From the NCBI RefSeq assembly GCF_003347515.1, contig NZ_QEII01000290.1, positions 186,001 to 250,000 on the forward strand: 64,000 bases of DNA. Direction: 5' to 3'. Shown in pieces: positions 9,329 through 18,566 of the stretch. The notes below the pieces were generated by a model. That model saw nothing but the letters and a program-made list of their open reading frames with translations. It did not search any database and was not told the origin of the DNA. This DNA is from Rhodoferax ferrireducens (GTDB lineage: Bacteria > Pseudomonadota > Gammaproteobacteria > Burkholderiales > Burkholderiaceae_C). The position numbers were made by a program, and so were the translations under genes. Position 1 is the first letter of the stretch. Each line of letters begins with the position of its first letter.

Positions 9329-11169
9329 TGTCTATCTCAATGACCCGAAAAGCCCCCGCCATGATCGACATTTTTCAACCCATACAAGGGGGCCGTGTAG
9401 CGCGGACGCGCCCGTGCGCAATCACCGCCTTGTGTTGTGCGATGGGCCTTGGCATGCTCGCGGGCTGTGCCGCTGATCGGCCGCTGCGCACGCCTGATGT
9501 GGGGGCGGCCGTTCGAGCCGATTTGCCACCGGCCGCGATGCCCAAACCGGTTGCCGTGCCGTCGCGCATCAGCGACGCACTGGCCGAGCCGGCGCCGCCT
9601 GTGGTGCCTTTGTTGCCCGAGCCCAAGTTGGATTTGCTGGTGAACAATGCTCAGGCACGCGAGGTGTTTTTGGCGATTGTGGCTGACACGCGCTACAGCA
9701 TGCTGATGCACCCGGATGTGTCGGGCACGCTGTCGGTGACCCTGCGCGGGGTGACGGTGGCCGAAGCGCTGGAGGCCATTCGCGATGTCTATGGTTACGA
9801 CTACAAGATGGAAGGTCGACGCATCATCATCTATGCGCCGACGCTACAGACCCGCATTTTCACGATCAATTATCCGACCTCCCAGCGTACGGGCAACAGT
9901 GAGTTGCGAGTCTCATCGGGTGCAGCGATCCAGTCCAACCCATCAGGCGGCGCTACGTCGGGCACGGGCTCGCCCGCATCGGGGGGCAGTCAGCAGCCAG
10001 AGGGCAGCCGGGTCTCAACCACGTCCAAATCTGATTTCTGGACCGAACTTGCGGGGGCCGCGCGCAGTCTGATTGGCAGCGGCGAGGGTCGCAGTGTCAC
10101 GTCCAGCCCGCAGGCCGGCATCATGGCGGTGCGAGCCATGCCCGAAGAATTGCGACAGGTCGACAAATTTCTCAAAGCAGCGCAGATTGCCGTAGAGCGC
10201 CAGGTGATGCTGGAAGCCAAGGTGGTGGAGGTTGAGCTGCGCGACGGTTACCAAAGCGGTATCGATTGGTCGGCGCTGAAAAATGGGGGAGGCGCAACGG
10301 GCTCGATGGGCGTGCTCAGCGGCAACACGACCAGCAATACCTTGGTCGGCGGCGTTCAGACCAACCTGCCTGGCTTCTCTGCCAGTACCGCATCCTTGCT
10401 GGCCGATGGTGTCTCGCTCCCGGGGGCCGGCGCCGGCTTGTTCGGACTGGCATTTGCCAGGGACGGCTTTCAGGCCGTGCTGGGCTTTCTGGAAACCCAG
10501 GGCGATGTGCAAATTCTCTCAAGCCCGCGCATCGCCACCCTGAACAACCAGAAAGCGGTGCTCAAAGTGGGCGCGGAAGACTTTTTTGTGACCGGTGTCA
10601 CCAGCGGTACCACGACCACGTCCAGCACGAATTCGAATAACGGGACAACGCTGCCCACACTCACGCTGACCCAGTTCTTTTCCGGCATTTCGCTGGACGT
10701 CACGCCGCAGATTGACGAGGGCAGAAATATCATGCTGCACGTTCATCCCTCGGTTACGGCCGTGACGGAAAAGAACAAACAAATCGATCTTGGCAGCGCC
10801 GGCAATTTCCGTTTGCCGCTGGCGTCGAGCAGCGTGAATGAGACCGATACGCTGGTGCGGGTTCAGGATGGCAATATCGTGGCCATCGGTGGCTTGATGC
10901 AAATTGAATCCAATCGCCGGTCTTCCGGTTTGCCGGGGACCAGTGATGTTCCGGTGTTCTCCACCCTCTTTGGCAACCGTGCCAACACCGGGCGGAAAAA
11001 AGAAGTGGTGGTGCTGATCAAGCCCACCATCATCCGCACGGAGCAGGACTGGGAAGCGCAAACCCGGCGCACCCGCGCGGCGCTGGATGATATGGATACG
11101 ACCCGCGCGCGCGTGATTCGCATGGACGGCACCGTGGAAGACGCCAAACCCAAAAGCCCCGTGAAGTGA
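9328..11169 (+). CDS. mshL: MSHA outer-membrane secretin MshL
   Basis: A secretin lipoprotein of 613 residues from ATG 9328, whose A is the last base of the mshK stop. The hydrophobic signal ends in LAGC with Cys47 as lipidation site. An N-terminal STN/N0-like domain (LDLLVNNAQAREVFLAI ... GVTVAEALEAI) precedes a Gly/Ser-rich linker and the secretin core, which contains FLETQGDVQILSSPRIATLN, the segment before VPVFSTLFGN, and KKEVVVLIKPTII at the end. It should form the outer-membrane channel for the pilus. The frame is open upstream to 9175, but that stretch lies on mshK. The stop overlaps the mshM start. Confidence 0.93.
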   Translation: MSISMTRKAPAMIDIFQPIQGGRVARTRPCAITALCCAMGLGMLAGCAADRPLRTPDVGAAVRADLPPAAMPKPVAVPSRISDALAEPAPPVVPLLPEPKLDLLVNNAQAREVFLAIVADTRYSMLMHPDVSGTLSVTLRGVTVAEALEAIRDVYGYDYKMEGRRIIIYAPTLQTRIFTINYPTSQRTGNSELRVSSGAAIQSNPSGGATSGTGSPASGGSQQPEGSRVSTTSKSDFWTELAGAARSLIGSGEGRSVTSSPQAGIMAVRAMPEELRQVDKFLKAAQIAVERQVMLEAKVVEVELRDGYQSGIDWSALKNGGGATGSMGVLSGNTTSNTLVGGVQTNLPGFSASTASLLADGVSLPGAGAGLFGLAFARDGFQAVLGFLETQGDVQILSSPRIATLNNQKAVLKVGAEDFFVTGVTSGTTTTSSTNSNNGTTLPTLTLTQFFSGISLDVTPQIDEGRNIMLHVHPSVTAVTEKNKQIDLGSAGNFRLPLASSSVNETDTLVRVQDGNIVAIGGLMQIESNRRSSGLPGTSDVPVFSTLFGNRANTGRKKEVVVLIKPTIIRTEQDWEAQTRRTRAALDDMDTTRARVIRMDGTVEDAKPKSPVK

Positions 11170-12119
11170 TGTATTCGCGCCATTTTTCCCTGCGGGAGGC
11201 GCCGTTCTCGATCACGCCGGACAGCGCTTTTTTCTACCCCCATGAAGGCGCGCAGGCCGCGCTCAACATGTTGTTGGTCGCGCTGCGCAGTGGCGAAGGG
11301 TTTCTTAAAATTGTGGGTGAGGTCGGGTGCGGCAAAACGGTGCTGTGCCGTCAACTGCTGAAAATCCTGCAAGGCGAATGTGTCACGGCCTATATCCCCA
11401 ATCCGGACATGGGGCCGGACGATCTGCTGATGGCCCTGATCCATGAGCTGGGGGTTGAGGTCGCGCCGCCGCTGAACCGCCACAAGGTTCTCAACGCCTT
11501 GCGTGACTGCCTGCTGCGCCATGCCGAGGCGGGGCGTCGCGTGGTGGTGTGCATAGACGAGGCGCAGGCGATACCCGTTCGCACGGTGGAGAGTCTTCGC
11601 CTGCTGTCGAATCTGGAGACTGAAAAGCAGAAGTTGCTGCAACTCGTTTTGCTGGGGCAACCCGAGCTTGACGAGAAGCTGGCGCGCCCTGAGATTCGCC
11701 AGTTGTTGCAACGTATCACCTTCAGTGAATACCTGGGGCCCATGATGGCCGACCGGGTGCCGGCCTATCTGGCGCATCGCCTGGCGACAGCGGCCATCAG
11801 CGACGCCACCGATACCCGCGTGTTTGAGGCCAATGCCGCGCGGGAAATCGCCCGCTTCAGCCGGGGTGTGCCGCGGCTGGTGAATGTGTTGGCAAACAAG
11901 TGTTTGATGCTGGCGTATGGGGAGAACGAACATCGCGTGAACGTGCGCCATGTGCGCCTGGCCGCGGCCGATACGCCGGGCGTGTGGGTACCGGTGTCGT
12001 GGTGGGTGTCGTCCTGGTTGCGCTGCAAGGGCCTCTGGCGCGACAGGAGGTCACGCGTCACCAAGGCTACGGCATCGGTCAAACCGTTCAAAGATGATTT
12101 TTCCGGAGAGTCGCCGTGA
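11169..12119 (+). CDS. mshM: MSHA biogenesis ATPase MshM (ExeA-like AAA+)
   Basis: A 316-residue AAA+ ATPase of the ExeA/GspA type. The N-terminus YSRHFSLREAPFSITPDSAFFY is the conserved ExeA signature. Walker A is GEVGCGKT at 50-57, Walker B is VVVCIDEAQ with Asp130-Glu131, and a sensor-like QLVLLGQPEL segment follows. No transmembrane helix is obvious; the Trp-rich tail may contact membrane. ExeA relatives help secretins cross peptidoglycan, which fits a position right after mshL. The ATG at 11169 overlaps the mshL TGA by one base. Confidence 0.9.
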   Translation: MYSRHFSLREAPFSITPDSAFFYPHEGAQAALNMLLVALRSGEGFLKIVGEVGCGKTVLCRQLLKILQGECVTAYIPNPDMGPDDLLMALIHELGVEVAPPLNRHKVLNALRDCLLRHAEAGRRVVVCIDEAQAIPVRTVESLRLLSNLETEKQKLLQLVLLGQPELDEKLARPEIRQLLQRITFSEYLGPMMADRVPAYLAHRLATAAISDATDTRVFEANAAREIARFSRGVPRLVNVLANKCLMLAYGENEHRVNVRHVRLAAADTPGVWVPVSWWVSSWLRCKGLWRDRRSRVTKATASVKPFKDDFSGESP

Positions 12120-13261
12120 GCGTGATCAACAAGATGTTGCGTGACCTGGACAGCCGGCAGGGCGCTGGCGCGATCCCGGCTCAGGCCCTTGAGTCGCGAA
12201 GAGGCCTGGCCAGCGGGACGGTGATTGTGAATGATCCAGACCGAACCGGGCGCAGACCTGTTTCGCGGCGTCTCGCGGTCGCATTTGCCGCGTCGATCAC
12301 CTTGTTGGGTGCCGTGTTGGCGGGCTGGTGGTACTTGGATCAACACGAATTTCTGCAGCGCAAAGCGGATCAGGCGGCCCCTGTACCGACACCGGCAGTG
12401 ACCGTACCGGTGAGCGCGGTCGTGCCGGTGGTCGTACCTGTTGTTGCCGCCAGTGCAGTGCCTGCCCTTGTCGCACCCGTTGAGGCGCCGCAAACGGCGG
12501 TGATAGTCGCGGCGCCGGTTGTCCAAAAGGCGCGGGTGTTGGAGCCGGCCGCGGCCCCAGCGGATATGTCGCTGAAGATGGACAACACCTTCAAGGGCTT
12601 GCCAAGCCCTGCCACGCCCTCCCGAACGGGTGCAGCCAGCACGGCGCAAGCGGTGCCAGAGCGTTTGCCGACGGAGCGGCCGCGCAATGAACGGACCGTG
12701 ACCTCGACCACGCCAGCGGTCGCCGTGGACCTTCCTCCAAGCCCGCAGCGCAGGTCGCCTGCGCTGGAAGCATTGGCCCAGGCGCAGAGTCTCTGGAGCG
12801 CGGGCTCCCGCGAAGCTGGCATGGAACTGCTTCGCGACGCGCTGGCCGCGGCCGAGCGGGAAAATCGTAGCGGCACGTCAACAGGCAGCAATTCGGTGCT
12901 GGCCTCTCTGGCCCGTGAACTGGCGCGAATGGAGCTGGCAGAGGGGCGGGTGAGCCACGCCTTGGAGATGCTCACCCGACTGGAGCCTGCGTTATCTGGA
13001 TTTGCCGATGTCTGGGCGATTCGGGGCAATGCCGCGCAGCGCCTTGGGCGCCATGAGGAGTCAGCGGCGGCGTATTTGATGGCTTTGAAGCTTCGACCGG
13101 ATGAGCCACGCTGGATGTTGGGTGCCGCCGTATCGCTTGCCGCACAGGGGAAAACTGCCAATGCGGCCGAGTGGGCAGAGAAGGCCCGTAGCGGTGGTGT
13201 GCTCAGTCCTGAAGTGGCGACCTATCTGCGCCAGTTGGGTGTTCCATTGCGTGAGCGCTGA
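12116..13261 (+). CDS. mshN: MSHA biogenesis protein MshN (TPR protein)
   Basis: A 381-residue protein beginning SVINKMLRDLDSRQG, the characteristic start of MshN. One transmembrane helix lies at about residues 52-72, followed by a Pro/Ala/Val-rich periplasmic linker to about 200, and TPR-like helical repeats in the C-terminal third (SHALEMLTRLEPALSGF ... GRHEESAAAYLMALKLRPDEP). The start is a GTG overlapping the mshM stop. It probably acts as a periplasmic scaffold for the pilus machine. In Vibrio-type loci mshE and mshG come next; here they do not. Confidence 0.88.
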   Translation: MSVINKMLRDLDSRQGAGAIPAQALESRRGLASGTVIVNDPDRTGRRPVSRRLAVAFAASITLLGAVLAGWWYLDQHEFLQRKADQAAPVPTPAVTVPVSAVVPVVVPVVAASAVPALVAPVEAPQTAVIVAAPVVQKARVLEPAAAPADMSLKMDNTFKGLPSPATPSRTGAASTAQAVPERLPTERPRNERTVTSTTPAVAVDLPPSPQRRSPALEALAQAQSLWSAGSREAGMELLRDALAAAERENRSGTSTGSNSVLASLARELARMELAEGRVSHALEMLTRLEPALSGFADVWAIRGNAAQRLGRHEESAAAYLMALKLRPDEPRWMLGAAVSLAAQGKTANAAEWAEKARSGGVLSPEVATYLRQLGVPLRER

Positions 13262-13293
13262 GTCCTATACTTTGACAGGCTTGCGTACCGTCC

Positions 13294-14532
13294 ATGCTCA
13301 AACGTATCAGCGTTAATCAACTCGTCCTCGGGATGCACCTCAAGGAGTTTTGTGGCTCCTGGATGGAGCATCCGTTTTGGCGGACGGCTTTTGTTCTGAC
13401 TGATCCCAAAGATATTGAAGCGATCCTGAGCAGCAGCATCAAAGAGGTTTGGATCGACTGCGACAAGGGCGTGGATGTCGCTCCTGGCGAATCAGCAGTG
13501 TCCGAGGCTGAATCTGAAGCCCAGGTGGAGGCCGCGTTAAGGCAGGTGGTCGACGCGCAGCGGCAAATTGCACCGGTTCCCGCTGCCCTTGAAATTGAAC
13601 GCGCCACCCGAATCTGCCTGCAGGCCAAGCAGGCGGTGGTCTCCATGTTTGAAGAAGCGCGTATGGGCAACACTGTCGACGTGGACGGCGCGAAGCTGCT
13701 GGTTGAGGAAATAGCCGATTCGGTGGCTCGCAACCCCGGCGCGATCATCAGTCTGGCTCGTCTCAAAACGGTGGACGACTACACCTACATGCATTCGGTG
13801 GCGGTGTGCGCCCTGATGGTGGCATTGGCCAGGCAACTGGGTTTGGATGATGCGCAGACGCGATCCGCCGGCCTGGCCGGCCTGTTGCACGATCTGGGCA
13901 AAGCAGTCATGCCGATGGCGGTGCTCAACAAGCCGGGCAAACTCACGGAGGCCGAGTTCACTGTCATCAAGAGCCACCCGGTGGAGGGGCACAAGATGCT
14001 GCTGGGCGGCATCAATGTCGATCCCATGGCGCTGGACGTCTGTCTGCATCACCACGAAAAAACGGATGGTTCCGGCTACCCGAAAGGCCTGAAGGGTGAT
14101 GAGATCAGTCTTTTTGCCAAGATGGGCGCGGTGTGTGATGTGTATGACGCCATCACTTCGAATCGCCCCTACAAGGCCGGCTGGGATCCGGCCGAGTCTT
14201 TGCGCAAAATGGCCGAGTGGACGCGCGGTCATTTCGACCCCACGGTTTTTCAGGCGTTTGTGAAGAGCATCGGCATTTACCCTGTGGGCTCGCTGGTGCG
14301 TCTGAGCTCCGGACGGATTGGGGTCGTGGTGGAGCAAACGGCCAAGTCCTTGACGACGCCCTGCGTCAAGGTTTTTTACTCCACCAAATCGAATATTCGC
14401 ATCGTGCCGCAAGTCATCGATCTGTCCAGTCCCGACATCAACGACAAGATAGCCACCCGTGAAGATCCGGCCCAGTGGCATTTCCTTGATCTGAACGAGC
14501 TGTGGTCAGGTCTGCCCGGTGCACACTGGTGA
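13294..14532 (+). CDS. HD-GYP cyclic-di-GMP phosphodiesterase with DUF3391 domain
   Basis: A 412-residue cytoplasmic protein. The N-terminal DUF3391-type domain (MLKRISVNQLVLGMHL) is followed by an HD-GYP domain with intact residues: HD at 199-200 (GLLHDLGK), HHHE at 252-255 and GYP at 261-263. Such enzymes hydrolyse cyclic-di-GMP to pGpG or GMP. It lies 32 nt after mshN in the same direction and is probably cotranscribed, which suggests local control of pilus function. MshE-type ATPases elsewhere are known cyclic-di-GMP receptors. The motifs predict an active enzyme; which pathway it serves is inference from position. Confidence 0.9.
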   Translation: MLKRISVNQLVLGMHLKEFCGSWMEHPFWRTAFVLTDPKDIEAILSSSIKEVWIDCDKGVDVAPGESAVSEAESEAQVEAALRQVVDAQRQIAPVPAALEIERATRICLQAKQAVVSMFEEARMGNTVDVDGAKLLVEEIADSVARNPGAIISLARLKTVDDYTYMHSVAVCALMVALARQLGLDDAQTRSAGLAGLLHDLGKAVMPMAVLNKPGKLTEAEFTVIKSHPVEGHKMLLGGINVDPMALDVCLHHHEKTDGSGYPKGLKGDEISLFAKMGAVCDVYDAITSNRPYKAGWDPAESLRKMAEWTRGHFDPTVFQAFVKSIGIYPVGSLVRLSSGRIGVVVEQTAKSLTTPCVKVFYSTKSNIRIVPQVIDLSSPDINDKIATREDPAQWHFLDLNELWSGLPGAHW

Positions 14533-14541
14533 ATTGCAATT

Positions 14542-15246
14542 TCAACGTTTCTGATACTGGGTCTTGCCGAACAGAATGTCGCGCTCCTTGTCGCCGGTGA
14601 GGGGCTGGCGCAGCTCGGCCAGCACGGCAACGCCGCGCTTCACGGCGGGTCGGTCCGCGATTTTGTCGAACCAGGCCTTGAGCTGCGGGTAGTCAGCCCA
14701 GTCAATGCCCTGGTTCTTCCAGCTGCGCAGCCAGGGGAAGATGGCGATGTCGGCAATCGAATAACTGTTGCCGGCGATGTAGCGGTGTTGGGTCAGCTGC
14801 CGGTTCATCACGCCGTAAAGACGCTTGGCCTCATTGGTGTAGCGGTTCACCGCATACCCGATCTTCTCTGGCGCGTACATGCGGAAATGATGGGCCTGGC
14901 CCAGCATAGGGCCGACGCCGCCCATCTGGAACATGAGCCATTGCAGCACTTCGAACTTCTGCCGGTCGCTCTTGGGCAGGAACTTGCCGGTCTTGGCGGC
15001 CAGGTACAAGAGGATGGCGCCGGATTCAAACAAGGCGATGGGTTTGCCATCCGGACCCTGCGGGTCAGTCAATGCCGGAATCTTGTTGTTCGGGCTGATC
15101 TGCAGGAACTCCGGCTTGAACTGGTCACCCGCGCCAATGTTGATGGGGACGGCTTGCCAGTCATGCCCCAGCCGCAGGCCGCACTCTTCCAGCATGATAT
15201 GAACCTTGTGCCCGTTGGGGGTGGGCCAGGAGTAGACCTTGATCAT
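14542..15246 (-). CDS. Glutathione S-transferase, YfcG/YghU-like
   Basis: A 234-residue two-domain GST starting MIKVYSWPTPNGHKVHIMLEE. The N-terminal thioredoxin-like domain has the glutathione-binding ISPNNKIPAL and an ES motif (ALFESGAILLYLA); the all-helical C-terminal domain contains YSIADIAIFPWLRSW. This is the Nu-class or disulfide-bond oxidoreductase-like group, which reduces disulfides or organic peroxides with glutathione. It is the last gene of a minus-strand run and starts 4 nt after the stop of the acyl-CoA dehydrogenase gene, so it is probably cotranscribed. It is convergent with the HD-GYP gene and no terminator hairpin was seen between them. Confidence 0.88.
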   Translation of the reverse strand: MIKVYSWPTPNGHKVHIMLEECGLRLGHDWQAVPINIGAGDQFKPEFLQISPNNKIPALTDPQGPDGKPIALFESGAILLYLAAKTGKFLPKSDRQKFEVLQWLMFQMGGVGPMLGQAHHFRMYAPEKIGYAVNRYTNEAKRLYGVMNRQLTQHRYIAGNSYSIADIAIFPWLRSWKNQGIDWADYPQLKAWFDKIADRPAVKRGVAVLAELRQPLTGDKERDILFGKTQYQKR

Positions 15247-15250
15247 AAAT

Positions 15251-16525
15251 CTAGCAGCCGCGCGTGATGGGCATCTCGATCGGCTTGGGATTGAGCGCGT
15301 ACTTGCCCAGTTCCATTTTGGCAATGGAGTTGCGGTGCACCTCGTCCGGACCATCGGCAAAACGCAGGGTGCGTGCACAGGCATAGCTGTAGGCCAGCGG
15401 AAAATCATCGCACATACCGCCACCGCCATGCACTTGTATCGCCCAGTCGATGACCTGGCAGGCCATGCTGGGCGCCACCACCTTGATCATGGCGATCTCG
15501 TTTTTGGCAAATTTGTTGCCGGCCATGTCCATCATCCAGGCCGCCTTGAGGGTCAGCAGCCGGGCCATGTCGATGTTGCAGCGGGCCTCGGCGATGCGCT
15601 CCTGGGTCACGGTCTGCGAGGCGATGGTCTTGCCAAAAGCCACCCGTGACGAGGCGCGTTTGCACATCAATTCCAGGGCGCGTTCCGCCAGACCGATCAG
15701 GCGCATGCAGTGGTGGATGCGGCCTGGGCCAAGCCGTCCTTGCGCGATCTCGAAGCCGCGGCCTTCGCCGAGCAGGATGTTGGAAGCGGGCACGCGGACG
15801 TTTTCAAACAGCACCTCCATGTGGCCATGCGGCGCGTCGTCATAACCCATCACATTGAGCGCGCGCACCACGGTGATGCCGGGCGTGTTGGCCGGCACCA
15901 GCACCATGCTTTGCTGCGAATGGCGCGGTGCATCCGGGTTGGTCTTGCCCATGGTGATGTAGATGGCGCAACGCGGGTCGCCCGCGCCGGAGGTCCACCA
16001 CTTGCGGCCGTTGATGACGTAGTCGTCGCCCTGGCGCTCGATGCGGGTTTCGATATTGGTGGCGTCACTGGACGCGACATCGGGTTCGGTCATGGCAAAG
16101 GACGAGCGGATCTTGCCTTCGAGCAGGGGTTTGAGCCAGCGCGCCTTGTTTTCCTCGGAGCCGTAGCGGGCAATGGTTTCCATGTTGCCGGTGTCGGGCG
16201 CCGAGCAGTTGAACACTTCGCTGGACCACATCACGCGGCCCATGATTTCGGCCAGCGGCGCGTATTCCTGATTGGTCAGGCCGGCACCGGTATAGCCGGA
16301 GGCGGCGGCACTGTCCACCGGCAAAAACAGGTTCCACAAGCCCGCGGCCTGTGCCTTGGGTTTGAGGTTTTCGATGGTCTGCAATGGTGTCCAGCGTTTG
16401 CCAGCCACGGTGTTGGCCGCGATCTCGGCGTGATAGGCGCCCTCGGCGGGGTAAATGTAGTCATCCATGAAGGCCTGTAATTTGCCTTGGAGTTCTTTTG
16501 TTTTGGGTGAGTAGTCAAAGTCCAT
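15251..16525 (-). CDS. Acyl-CoA dehydrogenase (ACAD10/11-like)
   Basis: A 424-residue flavin acyl-CoA dehydrogenase. Family motifs include [15 protein letters not shown] (FAD/substrate loop), [18 protein letters not shown], and the C-terminal [34 protein letters not shown]. The length and the extra N-terminal helix region match the long-chain or ACAD10/11-like group. GGAG lies a few bases before the start. Its upstream neighbour is an APH-type kinase; in ACAD10/11 and in the Pseudomonas levulinate (lva) pathway such a kinase and dehydrogenase act together on 4-hydroxyacyl-CoA. That parallel is inference; a plain beta-oxidation role is possible. Confidence 0.9.
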   Translation of the reverse strand: MDFDYSPKTKELQGKLQAFMDDYIYPAEGAYHAEIAANTVAGKRWTPLQTIENLKPKAQAAGLWNLFLPVDSAAASGYTGAGLTNQEYAPLAEIMGRVMWSSEVFNCSAPDTGNMETIARYGSEENKARWLKPLLEGKIRSSFAMTEPDVASSDATNIETRIERQGDDYVINGRKWWTSGAGDPRCAIYITMGKTNPDAPRHSQQSMVLVPANTPGITVVRALNVMGYDDAPHGHMEVLFENVRVPASNILLGEGRGFEIAQGRLGPGRIHHCMRLIGLAERALELMCKRASSRVAFGKTIASQTVTQERIAEARCNIDMARLLTLKAAWMMDMAGNKFAKNEIAMIKVVAPSMACQVIDWAIQVHGGGGMCDDFPLAYSYACARTLRFADGPDEVHRNSIAKMELGKYALNPKPIEMPITRGC

Positions 16526-16573
16526 GGGGTCTCCGGTTGTGTCGGTTGAAAAGGGTGCGAATTGACGGGTGAT

Positions 16574-17677
16574 TTATGCCTGCTGGGCGAATTTCCAGGC
16601 CATCTGGGCCAGCGGCTTGGCACCGGCAGCCGAGCTCACGGCCTGCGCACTGGCGGCGGTACCCATCTCTACACGCTTGGCGATGCCCTGCAGGATGGCG
16701 GCGATGCGAAACAGGTTGTAGGCCATGTAGAAATTCCAGTCTGCCTTGAGCTCTTCGGGTGTGGCCAGGCCGGTGCGCTCACAGTACAGGCGGATGTACT
16801 CGTCCTCCGTGGGAATACCCAGGCTGGCCACATCCAGCCCGCCGATGCCTCGAAATGCGCCCGGTGGAATGTGCCAGGCCATGCAGTGGTAGCTGAAGTC
16901 GGCCAGGGGATGCCCCAGCGTGGACAGCTCCCAATCCAGCACCGCCACAATGCGCGGCTCGGTCGGGTGAAACATCAGGTTGTCTAATCTGTAATCGCCG
17001 TGCACGATGCTAACCATGTGCTCAGCCCGCGCCATCGCCGGAATGTGCTGCGGCAGCCAGGCCATGAGCTGGTCCATCTCGCGAATCGGCTGGGACATGG
17101 GGCCCGCTCCGTCGGCGGAGGCGACATATTGCTTGCTCCAGCGACTGATCTGGCGGTCGAAGTAGTTGCCGGGTTTGCCGTAAGCGGCCAGGCCACGATC
17201 CACGAACTTGACTGTGTGCAGGGCGGCGATGACGCGATTCATTTCGTTGTATATCGCGCCGCGTTCAACCGTGGACATGCCCGGCAGGGTCTGATCCCAG
17301 AGGATGCGGCCCGGCATGAATTCCATGATGTAGAAGGCCCGGCCAATGACGCTTTCGTCTTCGCACAGGCAGTGCATGCGGGGCACCGGCACATCGGTGC
17401 CATGCAAGCCGCTCATGACGGCGAACTCGCGCTCAATTGCATGCGCCGAGGGCAGCAGTTTGGCCACCGGTCCGGGCTTGGCGCGCATGACGTAGCTCAG
17501 CAAAGGGGTGTTGAGTTTGTAGGTCGGGTTGGACTGCCCCCCTTTGAACGATTCCACTGTCAAAGGACCACGGAAGCCGGGCAGGTTTTGCGCCAGCCAG
17601 GTGGACAGCGCGCCAACATCAAACGCCTGTTTGTCGCTAACGGCCTGGGTGCCTGTGAAATGATCGAAATCGCTCAT
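16574..17677 (-). CDS. APH-family phosphotransferase (ACAD10/LvaA-like kinase)
   Basis: A 367-residue protein of the aminoglycoside phosphotransferase fold. The nucleotide loop lies near residues 42-52 (VESFKGGQSNPTY). The catalytic loop is HGDYRLDNLMF with His226, Asp228 and Asn233, followed by VLDWE with the metal-binding Asp248. The intact active site points to real kinase activity. Members next to acyl-CoA dehydrogenases, or fused to them in ACAD10/11, phosphorylate hydroxyacyl-CoA rather than antibiotics. It lies between the Crp/Fnr-type regulator (23 nt upstream) and the dehydrogenase (48 nt downstream) in one apparent operon. It should not be read as a resistance gene. Confidence 0.88.
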   Translation of the reverse strand: MSDFDHFTGTQAVSDKQAFDVGALSTWLAQNLPGFRGPLTVESFKGGQSNPTYKLNTPLLSYVMRAKPGPVAKLLPSAHAIEREFAVMSGLHGTDVPVPRMHCLCEDESVIGRAFYIMEFMPGRILWDQTLPGMSTVERGAIYNEMNRVIAALHTVKFVDRGLAAYGKPGNYFDRQISRWSKQYVASADGAGPMSQPIREMDQLMAWLPQHIPAMARAEHMVSIVHGDYRLDNLMFHPTEPRIVAVLDWELSTLGHPLADFSYHCMAWHIPPGAFRGIGGLDVASLGIPTEDEYIRLYCERTGLATPEELKADWNFYMAYNLFRIAAILQGIAKRVEMGTAASAQAVSSAAGAKPLAQMAWKFAQQA

Positions 17678-17700
17678 GGTGGGGTATGTCCTGGTTTGCT

Positions 17701-18420
17701 CTAGGTGTCGGCTTCAATGATGCGCATCAGGGCGTCGCGGTCGCGAATCACCAGACCACCCGGTTCGATGCGAATGGCGTCCTCGCGCTCCATGGACTTG
17801 AGTTCCTGGTTGACACGCTGGCGGGATGCGCCCAGCAACTGCGCCAGCTCTTCCTGTGCCAACTGCAGGCCGATGCGCACCTCGGAGCCATCGCTCAAAG
17901 ATGGCACGCCATAACTTCGAGCCAAATGCAGCAACTGCTTGGCCAGTCGCGCCCGCAGCGGCAGGGTGTTGAGATCTTCCACCAGACCGAACAGCTGCCG
18001 AATGCGGCGTGCATGCAGCCGTAGCAGCGCTTCGTAAAGCTCGGTGTGCAGCGCCAGAATTTTCTTGAAGTCGGCTCGGGCTACGCACAAAGTCGTGGTG
18101 TCGCCATGGGCATAGGCATCGTGGGTGCGCCGGTCGCCGTCGAAGATGGCCACATCGCCAAACCAGATGCCCGGCTCCACATAGGTCAGCGTAATCTGCT
18201 TGCCCGAAATGGAGGTCGAGCTGACCCGCACGGCGCCCCGCGCACAGGCAATCCATTCGTCCGGCGACTCGCCGCGCGCTGCGATCAGTTCGCTGTCTTT
18301 GTAACGTTTGACGTAGGCGCATCGGAGAATGTCGTGTCGCAGTGAGGGTGAGAGGGTTGAGAACCAGCGACCGGAATTGATCGCCTCGCGTTCATCGATG
18401 GTAAGAATAGGATCGTCCAT
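17701..18420 (-). CDS. Crp/Fnr-family transcriptional regulator
   Basis: A 239-residue regulator with an N-terminal cyclic-nucleotide-binding-type beta barrel (about residues 25-130, with GESPDEWIACARGAVRVSS and WFGDVAIFDGDRRTHDAYAHGDT) and a C-terminal winged helix-turn-helix (LAQEELAQLLGASRQRVNQELKSM). There is no Fnr-like Cys cluster, so it is not an obvious iron-sulfur oxygen sensor. It heads the kinase/dehydrogenase/GST run and may control it. Its ligand cannot be told from sequence. Confidence 0.88.
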   Translation of the reverse strand: MDDPILTIDEREAINSGRWFSTLSPSLRHDILRCAYVKRYKDSELIAARGESPDEWIACARGAVRVSSTSISGKQITLTYVEPGIWFGDVAIFDGDRRTHDAYAHGDTTTLCVARADFKKILALHTELYEALLRLHARRIRQLFGLVEDLNTLPLRARLAKQLLHLARSYGVPSLSDGSEVRIGLQLAQEELAQLLGASRQRVNQELKSMEREDAIRIEPGGLVIRDRDALMRIIEADT

Positions 18421-18566
18421 GGCCTGTCCTTTGGGTGACTGAAAACGTCCCCATTGTCGCGCTGGGGACGAACCGCTGGGCTAAGGGTTGTCACCTGCGC
18501 GTCTGCAGCGCGGGTATTCGAAATGCTGGACGCAGGCACACGGTAGCGGCCTGGGCGGCCAAGTAT

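Noticed and set aside
16574-17677. Aminoglycoside resistance gene
   Set aside because: The APH fold is present, but the operon partners are acyl-CoA enzymes and the sequence fits the ACAD10/LvaA-like kinases.
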